6,545 nucleotides of DNA from assembly GCA_030740295.1 (NCBI GenBank), contig JASLXP010000514.1, forward strand, positions 1-6,545. The letters are read 5' to 3'. Positions 1 to 5,115 of this stretch are shown piece after piece. Position 1 is the stretch's first letter, and each line of letters opens with the position of its first letter. A program made the position numbers and the translations under genes. The notes below the pieces were generated by a model that had not been told where the DNA came from, did not search any database, and was given only the letters and a program-made list of their open reading frames with translations. Source of the DNA: Planctomycetota bacterium (GTDB taxonomy: Bacteria > Planctomycetota > PUPC01 > JACPCR01).

Positions 1-1361
1 GGAAGCCTAACATCGTTCTTCTCTTTGCGGACGATCTTGGCTGGAAGGATTTGGGCTGTTTTGGCAGCGGCTATTACGACACGCCGAACCTGGACCGTCT
101 GTGCAGGCAGGGGATGAAATTCACCAGCGCGTATTCGCCGGCCGGGAACTGTGCTCCTTCTCGCGCATGCTTGCTCTCGGGCCAATATGTCCCCAGGCAC
201 GGGGTTTACACGGTCGGAGGCAAGCGCCGTTTCGATTCATATAAGAGATTGCTCAAATGGTCGCAGCGAAAATTACTGGCGCCGGAAAATGCCAAAGGGC
301 TGGCATCAGAAAAGGTGACCTTTGCGGAAGCTCTGAAGTCTGCCGGTTACGTGTGCGGGATGTTTGGGAAGTGGCATCTTGGAGGTGAAAAGGGTCAGAC
401 GCCCCATGGCCAGGGCTTTGATGAGGCGGTCGCCATGGCGGCAGCAAAACACTTCAATTTCAAAACGCGGCCTGCACCAGAGGTGAAGCCATCAGAGGAT
501 GACTATCTAACCGACTACATGACCGACCGCGCGATTGAGTTCATCGATAAAAACAGAGAACGCCCATTCTTTCTTTACCTTCCCGATTTCCTTGTTCATG
601 TTCCGATGGAGGGAAAAGCAGCTCTTATAGACAAGTACAAGAAGAAGAAGCCCGTGGGTGGTCACGAGAATCCTGTTTACGCGGCCATGATTGAAGCGCT
701 CGACCACAGCTTTGGCCGGGTTGTGAAGAAACTGGACGAGCTTGGGCTTTCAGATAACACACTCGTCATCTTCTTCTCGGACAACGGTGGCCTCGGGAGC
801 GCAGAAAACCGTGGCCTCAACAAAGGAGGCAAGACGACTTCGGTCTATCCGCTGCGCGGCATGAAGGGGATGCTCTACGAAGGTGGTATTCGTGTGCCCA
901 TGATTGCCCGGTGGCCGGGAGTGATCGAAGAGGGTTCCGTGAGCGATGTTCCCGTCCACGGGGTCGACTTTTATCCCACCTTTCTCGAAGTAGCTCAGGC
1001 GGACCCGCCGCAGAATCAGCCACTCGATGGGGAAAGCCTGCTTCCACTTATGTCCGGCAAGGTCAATGAGCTGAAACGCCAGGACATCTTCTGGTTCATG
1101 CCTGGCTACCTGCCCCGTCGCCAGGCTCCCGCCAATGCAATGCGTTCGGGCGACCACAAACTCATCGAGAACTTCGAGGATGGCAAGCTGGAGCTCTACG
1201 ACCTCCGAGCGGACATCGGCGAAACCAGAGACCTTGCCGCCGCCAAGCCGGAGAAAGTCAGGGAACTCCACAGCAAAATGAAGCGATGGCGAAAGGACGT
1301 CGGCGCCGAGATACCACCACGGAACCCGAAATTTGACCCAAAGAACGAAGGGCGCCCGTAG
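1..1361 (+). CDS. Formylglycine-dependent sulfatase (S1 family), 5'-partial
   Basis: This enzyme hydrolyses sulfate esters, most likely on a sulfated polysaccharide, and would act in the periplasm or outside the cell. The frame is open from base 3, giving 452 visible residues; the start codon and any signal peptide lie off the left edge, probably only 20-40 residues away. Conserved sulfatase sites appear in order: the metal-binding Asp pair in FADDLGW (bases 30-35), the CAPSR motif whose Cys (150-152) is oxidised to formylglycine, GKWHLGG with Lys 369-371 and His 375-377, a His at 597-599, the SDNGG metal site (780-785), and RGMKGMLYEGGIRVP with Lys 864-866. The C-terminal part (DHKLIENFEDGKLELYDL and following) is the usual small sulfatase subdomain. 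All key residues are present, so it should be active if matured by a sulfatase-modifying enzyme, which is not in this window. The sulfatase subfamily and substrate cannot be told by eye. TTG at 51 is not the true start, because conserved family sequence precedes it. Confidence 0.96.
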   Translation, partial: KPNIVLLFADDLGWKDLGCFGSGYYDTPNLDRLCRQGMKFTSAYSPAGNCAPSRACLLSGQYVPRHGVYTVGGKRRFDSYKRLLKWSQRKLLAPENAKGLASEKVTFAEALKSAGYVCGMFGKWHLGGEKGQTPHGQGFDEAVAMAAAKHFNFKTRPAPEVKPSEDDYLTDYMTDRAIEFIDKNRERPFFLYLPDFLVHVPMEGKAALIDKYKKKKPVGGHENPVYAAMIEALDHSFGRVVKKLDELGLSDNTLVIFFSDNGGLGSAENRGLNKGGKTTSVYPLRGMKGMLYEGGIRVPMIARWPGVIEEGSVSDVPVHGVDFYPTFLEVAQADPPQNQPLDGESLLPLMSGKVNELKRQDIFWFMPGYLPRRQAPANAMRSGDHKLIENFEDGKLELYDLRADIGETRDLAAAKPEKVRELHSKMKRWRKDVGAEIPPRNPKFDPKNEGRP

Positions 1362-1440
1362 ATGCGGCAGGATGACAGAATGCATCTGCCATCCGAACTG
1401 AATCAACCATCCCAAGCGCCTGTGGAAGGGCCGGGCGTTG
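1362..1440. other. Convergent intergenic gap with a weak hairpin
   Basis: This 79-bp spacer separates the stop codons of the sulfatase (TAG, 1359-1361) and the minus-strand beta-helix gene (TGA, 1441-1443). The only structure seen is an imperfect hairpin: GGCA 1366-1369 pairs with TGCC 1387-1390 and GATG 1371-1374 pairs with CATC 1383-1386, with one bulged G and an 8-base loop. It has no T-tract on either side. It could help end transcription from both sides, but it is not a recognisable intrinsic terminator. Confidence 0.3.
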
Positions 1441-3690
1441 TCACTTCCCTCCCATGGCTTTGGAAAACGCAGCGCGGTCTGCGCCGGTCAAGGTCGTGGC
1501 TCCTTTGTCGCGCAACTCGTGCCAGAGGTCGCGATGGAGCCTGGCGACGACTGCGTGGTGCCGCTGCCACTCCGGTGAGTCTTTCTTGTGCTGCTGACGC
1601 TGTTGGATCCCTTGGCTCCGGATCTCCCCGCGGCCGTTTTTGGCCCAAAGCTCAGCGTAGAGCGTCTGGAGCTTTATGATTCCCTCCTCGCTGATGCCGC
1701 ACTTGTAGATTTTCTTGGGCATGGGAATGTTGCGGCCAGGACCATGCTTTCCGGGCGGCTCGAGCCCGACCACAAGCTCCACACCGCAGGGCTCGTCTTG
1801 CCAATCTGCGCCGGCGCGCCAGTTCTCGCCGCCGAACTCGTATGCGCCCGCGTCCGGGGCCTTGCCCTCGAACTCCTCGACGAGTCCGGGAATGACACGG
1901 CCGGCATCGATAAGAGGCGAGCCAACGCGGGGACGGAAATCGAACACGCTCTTCGACAGGGCCCCATCGCTCACGTTCTTGAACATCGCAGCCGCGAATT
2001 TGCCAGAGGTCACGTTGTGCGACACGAGGCTGGTGCCGGCGACTCCGGAGTTGCGGCGGTCGGAGAGTGCGAACGCGGCGTTGTTGCACACGAGGGTGTC
2101 CTCGTTCTGGACCTGAAGCGTCTTGTGCCGGGTCCACCATTTCTTCGGCTCCGGACGCTTGGGAATGATGAGGCTGCCTGACGAGTGCTTGCTGCTCGGG
2201 TCGACGAACACGGTGTTGTTGTAGACCTTGTTCTCGTTCCCCTTCATGATCATGCCGCGGTTGCAGCGCCAGATCACGTTGTGGTGGAACGTGAGCCCGC
2301 GGGTCTGGTCGTCACCCCGCATGCCCAGGCCGGTGCTGTCGTGGATCCAGTTGTGGCGGGCGACGCTGCCCCGCGCGCGGGGGCTGCCGGTGTGCATCGC
2401 GGCGATATCGCGACAGGTGCGCCCGGTGTCGTACACGTGGTTGTATTCGATGGTGATGCCCGGGCCATAGTACATGATCCCCACGTTGCCCATGCCGTAC
2501 ACCGTGCACCTGCGTACGACGTTGCCGGACGGGCCATCGCCGGTGCCGGTGACGCCAATGCCGGCGTAGATGAAGTTGCCGCTCCAGTTCATCTCGTGCA
2601 CGATGCAGTTGTCGACGATGTTGCCCTCGCCTCGTACGGAGATGCCTCCGGTGTTGCTGAGCACGACGCTCGTGTTCCGGACGATATTGCCCGTGCCCTG
2701 CACGGACGTGCATGGTGTGTTCTTGCGTTCGCCTTTGGGGGCCACGTCGGTCAGGCGCCGCGAGTAGCTCGGGTAAACGGCTCGGCAGCCGTCGACGACA
2801 CAGTTGGTACAGTCCAAAAGGCGGAACGTGCAGGCGACGAACAGGAAGCCGCTGATCTCGACGTGGCGACACTTCAGCAGATCGAACCCGTAATTACGCT
2901 TCTTGTAGCGCACGGTGCGGCCGGCCGGGTTCGTGCCGTCGTCGGCCCACAGGTAGAGCACGCCACTGTCTGCGTCGTGGAACCACTCGGTCGGCGCGTC
3001 GAGGGCCTCGAGCTTGCCTGAAAGGTAGAAATAGTCGTCCGCGTACGTCGGGCCCCGGTCGGGGCCGTCGCCCAGGCGTTCGGCGAGCGCATACTGGAAT
3101 CTGTCGCTCCCTTTGGTGTGGTGGGTGACCGTGCGGGTCCAAGTCTTGTATTGGTGCGCGATGTTCAGTGTCGCGATCGCGCCTGTCCAATCGATGTTGG
3201 TCTTCGCCAGCGCGGGGCAGACCATGAGATCCTTACGGCTGCCCATGCTTGACTCGGCCCACTTCGAGCGGTCCCATATCTCTTCGATGCGCATGTCTGG
3301 CCACCGCGCCTCTATCTGCATCTTGCCATCGACGAAAAGTTGCTCGATCGGATCGGGCACACGGGTCTTGTAGATGTTGCCGCTGTGGAGCTGCCACTCC
3401 CCGGCGATCGGTTCCGCTCCGTCGAGCACCACGGTCTCTCCCTTTGCAGTGACGAACCGAATCGGGCTGCCCGGCTCACCGGATGCCTCGACTCGCACCG
3501 CCTCGCGGTACGTCCCTGCGCGCACGACACAAGTATCGCCCGGCTTCATGCGGTTTGCGGCGTTCTGGATCGTGCGCCAGGGCTTCGCGATGCTGCCGGG
3601 GCCGGCATCGCTGCCTGTAGTGGCTACGTAAAACTCAGCGGACCAAGCAGTCGCGGTCGCCCAAGTCAAGAGCATCGTGGTCAATCGCAT
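1441..3690 (-). CDS. Secreted right-handed parallel beta-helix protein, putative polysaccharide-active
   Basis: This is a 749-residue exported protein, probably a glycoside hydrolase, lyase or binding protein acting on plant or algal polysaccharide; the exact activity is not recognised. Residues 1-18 form a short signal peptide with likely cleavage near A15 or A18. Residues 19-65 (FYVATTGSDAGPGS, KPWRTIQ, GDTCVVRAGTYRE) are the DUF1565-like entry common to beta-helix enzymes. Residues 115-260 form an insert (QLFVDGKMQIEARWP, then WFHDADSGVLYLWADDG) that resembles the extra domain of some beta-helix glycoside hydrolases such as GH120/GH141; this is a memory-based resemblance. Residues 265-500 are the Asn/His/Gly-rich coils (EYNHVYDTG, RHNWIHDS, FHHNVIWR, NKVYNNTVF). 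SPLIDAG and PDAGAYEFG (591-619) close the fold. Residues 660-749 are a charged, probably helical tail. The ATG at 3690 is bounded by an in-frame TGA at 3745-3747 and has only a weak GGAA ribosome site 7 bases upstream. The gene is richer in GC than its neighbours. Confidence 0.93.
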   Translation of the reverse strand: MRLTTMLLTWATATAWSAEFYVATTGSDAGPGSIAKPWRTIQNAANRMKPGDTCVVRAGTYREAVRVEASGEPGSPIRFVTAKGETVVLDGAEPIAGEWQLHSGNIYKTRVPDPIEQLFVDGKMQIEARWPDMRIEEIWDRSKWAESSMGSRKDLMVCPALAKTNIDWTGAIATLNIAHQYKTWTRTVTHHTKGSDRFQYALAERLGDGPDRGPTYADDYFYLSGKLEALDAPTEWFHDADSGVLYLWADDGTNPAGRTVRYKKRNYGFDLLKCRHVEISGFLFVACTFRLLDCTNCVVDGCRAVYPSYSRRLTDVAPKGERKNTPCTSVQGTGNIVRNTSVVLSNTGGISVRGEGNIVDNCIVHEMNWSGNFIYAGIGVTGTGDGPSGNVVRRCTVYGMGNVGIMYYGPGITIEYNHVYDTGRTCRDIAAMHTGSPRARGSVARHNWIHDSTGLGMRGDDQTRGLTFHHNVIWRCNRGMIMKGNENKVYNNTVFVDPSSKHSSGSLIIPKRPEPKKWWTRHKTLQVQNEDTLVCNNAAFALSDRRNSGVAGTSLVSHNVTSGKFAAAMFKNVSDGALSKSVFDFRPRVGSPLIDAGRVIPGLVEEFEGKAPDAGAYEFGGENWRAGADWQDEPCGVELVVGLEPPGKHGPGRNIPMPKKIYKCGISEEGIIKLQTLYAELWAKNGRGEIRSQGIQQRQQHKKDSPEWQRHHAVVARLHRDLWHELRDKGATTLTGADRAAFSKAMGGK

Positions 3691-3759
3691 ATTCTGGTTC
3701 CGAAGAAGTGCGTGGGGGAATCGCGTTCCGGTCTGTTGGTCACTTCAGGTGAAACCCTC

Positions 3760-3778
3760 TTTACGCTGAAAGCGTTAA
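3760..3778 (-). promoter_or_regulatory. Hairpin in the presumed beta-helix leader
   Basis: TTTACGCT (3760-3767) and AGCGTTAA (3771-3778) form an 8-bp stem with one T-T mismatch around a GAA loop, about 70 bases upstream of the beta-helix ATG. As DNA it could be an operator; as RNA, a leader hairpin. The core 11-mer CGCTGAAAGCG (3764-3774) recurs in inverted orientation at 3978-3988. Function is unknown. Confidence 0.25.
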
Positions 3779-3794
3779 GAAATGAAAACCGTGA

Positions 3795-3905
3795 CCTGAG
3801 TATGCATCAGACTTCCATGAATACGGTGGCGGGGCTTTCATGCACTACTTCGAGGAAAGTGATGAGCAGCTTCCCGGCATCAGCTACAGCTACGAGGCCA
3901 GCTGA
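3795..3905 (+). pseudogene. Possible C-terminal remnant of a plus-strand gene
   Basis: A stop-to-stop frame (TGA 3792-3794 to TGA 3903-3905) encodes about 36 residues, including YGGGAFMHYFEESDEQ and PGISYSYEAS before the stop. The composition (aromatic, acidic and Gly residues) and the mainly C or G third positions after 3840 look like real coding sequence rather than a shadow. No family is recognised. The other plus frames upstream give no convincing extension, and the minus-strand beta-helix gene starts about 100 bases to the left. The simplest reading is the surviving tail of a gene whose front was lost by rearrangement. Alternatively, ATG 3840 preceded by GGGG (3831-3834) could start a 21-residue peptide. 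The opposite strand is also open here, so chance is possible. Confidence 0.3.
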
Positions 3906-3974
3906 CAGATCGAGTTCCTCACTTGGGCGCGCCGGCACCTTGCCGGCATCTTCGGAGTGCGCAGCGCTCTGCCC

Positions 3975-3995
3975 GAGCGCTTTCAGCGCTCTTTT
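3975..3995 (+). terminator. Possible intrinsic terminator, plus strand
   Basis: GAGCGCT (3975-3981) and AGCGCTC (3985-3991) form a perfect 7-bp stem with a TTC loop, followed directly by TTTT (3992-3995). The T-run is short and ends in G. No intact plus-strand gene lies upstream; the only candidate is the remnant ending at 3905. It would also stop read-through into the 3' end of the ThuA-like gene. The reverse strand lacks a T-tract after the stem. Confidence 0.35.
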
Positions 3996-4014
3996 GCCGG
4001 CAGGGTGCCGGAGT

Positions 4015-4039
4015 GCCCGGGCGAGAGGACAGCCCGGGC
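4015..4039 (-). terminator. GC hairpin just downstream of the ThuA-like gene
   Basis: Two copies of the self-complementary GCCCGGGC (4015-4022 and 4032-4039) give an 8-bp stem with a 9-base loop, starting about 20 bases after the ThuA-like stop codon at 4060-4062. There is no T-tract on the minus strand, so it is at best a weak or Rho-assisted terminator, or a 3'-end stabiliser. It is also part of the palindromic element. Confidence 0.25.
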
Positions 4040-4059
4040 TCTTCCGTGCACAAGTGTCT

Positions 4060-4992
4060 CTATAGCGCGTAATCCGATGGCTTCGTGCCCTTTCTGAAAG
4101 TGCCGAATCCGAATGCTGTCGGGTCGAATTCACCGACGATGTCTACGTTGGCGCGGTCTGCGATCTGGTCTTCCATGCCGAGGCACCAGTAGGTGCCGTT
4201 GACGAGCAGGCGTCGCATGCCTTCGCTGGGCAGGTCTGTCGCGGCCCCCATGGTGGTGCAGAAGATGCGGGAGCTGTTTCCAGTTTCGCCGGTGTAGTTC
4301 TTTATCCAGGCGACCGGCATAGTGGGCTTCTCGGTATTCACCGCATCGCCGGGGTCCATGCCCTGGAGGACCTGGCCGTCGATGAGAACCTGCGGGCTGC
4401 CAGTGAGCTCGCGGACTTCATACACATCTGTCGGACCCCAGATGTCTTCGCAGCCTTTGACGATTGGATGGTCGGCAGCGCCGTCGGCGACCACGCCGCG
4501 GGTGCTTTCATGCGCGTGGTGGCCGTGATGGCTCACCCAGGTCTCTCCGAGAACCTGGCGGCCCCAGCCGCCTTCGGGGTCTTTGCTGTTCCAGGACAGG
4601 TGCCCGTAAGAGGTGTCTTCTCGTGCGATGTTGAAACCGTGGGTGGCGGTGCGCATCCCCAGGATAGGTTTGCCGGAATTGGTGAAATCGACGATGTGTT
4701 TCATCTGGTCGTCGGGCAGGTTTCGGAAGCGGGTGGCGATGATCATCATGTCCGCGTCGCCCAGTGCTTCGAGACCGGGGATGTTCGTTTGATCGTCCGG
4801 CGCGATTTCACCTGTCTCAGCATTGATGGCGAAGAGCGCGGTGCACTTAAATCCGTGATGAACCGCGAGTATCTTGCCCAGAGCGGGCAGAGCCTCTTCG
4901 GAACGATACTCCTCGTCACCGCTGACGAGCACGATGTGTTTACCATTGCCGGGGCCTTCGTTGCCTTCGTATACAACCCATTCGTCTGACAT
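4060..4992 (-). CDS. ThuA-like domain protein, no signal peptide
   Basis: This 310-residue protein belongs to the ThuA-like group, which has a class I glutamine-amidotransferase-like fold and is named after a trehalose-utilisation gene; the biochemical role of most members is unsettled. Visible landmarks are EWVVYEGNEGPGNGKHIVLV (4-23) leading into SGDEEYRSEEALP (24-36), DADMMIIATRFRNLPDDQM (79-97), GKPILGMRTATHGF (107-120) at the fold's usual elbow, the His-rich HHGHHAHESTRG (155-166), DHPIVKGCEDIWGPTDVY (174-191), TTMGAATDLPSEGMRRLLVN (246-265) and TYWCLG (267-272). Homologues in Planctomycetota and Verrucomicrobiota, as I recall them, often carry a signal peptide before the EW(V)xxEG segment; here the segment starts at residue 4. 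The ATG at 4992 has AGGAG 7 bases upstream, and the frame closes at TGA 5029-5031 with no other start, so the short N-terminus is real. It lies 123 bp downstream of the response-regulator gene on the same strand and could share its transcript. Confidence 0.92.
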   Translation of the reverse strand: MSDEWVVYEGNEGPGNGKHIVLVSGDEEYRSEEALPALGKILAVHHGFKCTALFAINAETGEIAPDDQTNIPGLEALGDADMMIIATRFRNLPDDQMKHIVDFTNSGKPILGMRTATHGFNIAREDTSYGHLSWNSKDPEGGWGRQVLGETWVSHHGHHAHESTRGVVADGAADHPIVKGCEDIWGPTDVYEVRELTGSPQVLIDGQVLQGMDPGDAVNTEKPTMPVAWIKNYTGETGNSSRIFCTTMGAATDLPSEGMRRLLVNGTYWCLGMEDQIADRANVDIVGEFDPTAFGFGTFRKGTKPSDYAL

Positions 4993-4999
4993 GTTTCTA

Positions 5000-5004
5000 C
5001 TCCT
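5000..5004 (-). promoter_or_regulatory. Strong Shine-Dalgarno for the ThuA-like gene
   Basis: CTCCT on the plus strand reads AGGAG on the coding strand, with a 7-base spacer to the ATG at 4990-4992. It fixes the start of the ThuA-like protein and excludes an N-terminal export signal. Confidence 0.8.
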
Positions 5005-5068
5005 GAAAGTAAGTGGTACCGCAATCCATCAAGCCATCTGTCCCCTGGTTTCATGCGTGAGGCGGGGA

Positions 5069-5096
5069 ATATAACGAATACCGTTGTGAAAGACAG
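5069..5096 (-). promoter_or_regulatory. Weak sigma-70-like promoter candidate for the ThuA-like gene
   Basis: On the minus strand TATATT (5069-5074) could be a -10 box. CTGTCT (5091-5096), with a 16-base spacer, matches only 3 of 6 positions of the -35 consensus. It lies about 75 bases upstream of the ThuA-like ATG, inside the gap after the response-regulator stop. If real, the ThuA-like gene has its own promoter. Confidence 0.22.
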
Positions 5097-5115
5097 CGGG
5101 AGTCTGGTGGGTGCG

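Larger units (their letters stand above)
3931..4043. repeat. Composite GC-rich palindromic element
   Basis: An 18-base arm GCCGGCACCTTGCCGGCA (3931-3948) is nearly the inverse of TGCCGGCAGGGTGCCGGA (3995-4012). As plus-strand RNA, 3932-3948 pairs with 3995-4011 over 17 consecutive pairs with one G-U wobble. Each arm is itself a small palindrome built on GCCGG copies. The loop carries three AGCGCT palindromes (3963-3968, 3976-3981, 3985-3990), two of them forming a perfect hairpin. A further hairpin made of two identical GCCCGGGC 8-mers (4015-4022, 4032-4039) follows. The whole is reminiscent of REP/MITE-like dispersed palindromic elements; whether other copies exist in the genome cannot be seen here. 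Confidence 0.6.
3691..4059. other. 369-bp intergenic region with unusual structure
   Basis: This gap separates the beta-helix start from the ThuA-like stop. Starting from the beta-helix gene it holds a leader with a small hairpin (3760-3778), a plus-strand protein-like frame (3795-3905), and a composite palindromic element beginning at 3931. Between 3906 and 3930 nothing stands out. No good sigma-70 promoter was seen for the beta-helix gene: TTGACA- and TATAAT-like boxes at proper spacing are missing, so its promoter may be of another class or start within the leader. Confidence 0.6.

Noticed and set aside
640..655. AAG run encoding four Lys residues in the sulfatase
   Set aside because: Short codon repeat in a surface loop (DKYKKKKP), not unusual enough to report.
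750..1415. 221-codon minus-strand frame opposite the sulfatase
   Set aside because: The plus strand carries all conserved sulfatase motifs over this stretch.
1362..1440. Bidirectional intrinsic terminator between the convergent genes
   Set aside because: Only an imperfect bulged hairpin without T-tracts was found; listed as a weak structure, not called a terminator.
1588..2181. 197-codon plus-strand frame in the 3' part of the beta-helix gene
   Set aside because: Fully inside the recognised minus-strand coding sequence, with no domain signature.
2185..3021. 278-codon open frame on the plus strand opposite the beta-helix gene
   Set aside because: Its product is a biased run of Val, Ala, His, Asp and Gly with no motif. 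It is the shadow of GC-rich, repetitive beta-helix codons; the minus strand has a signal peptide and clear family features.
3931..4043. CRISPR array or insertion-sequence end
   Set aside because: Repeats are palindromic and unevenly spaced with no spacers, and no transposase frame or target-site duplication is visible.
3340..4065. 241-codon plus-strand frame crossing from the beta-helix gene into the intergenic gap
   Set aside because: It runs through the palindromic element and has Ser/Arg/Ala-rich sequence without motifs; the protein-like segment at 3795-3905 is in a different frame.
3807..4133. 108-codon minus-strand frame overlapping the ThuA-like 3' end
   Set aside because: It begins inside the ThuA-like coding sequence in another frame and reads through the GC palindromes. 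The part opposite 3807-3905 looks mildly protein-like, so I keep some doubt about the strand of the remnant.
4468..4989. 173-codon plus-strand frame opposite the ThuA-like gene
   Set aside because: Shadow of a well-supported gene with an excellent ribosome site; no recognisable protein features.
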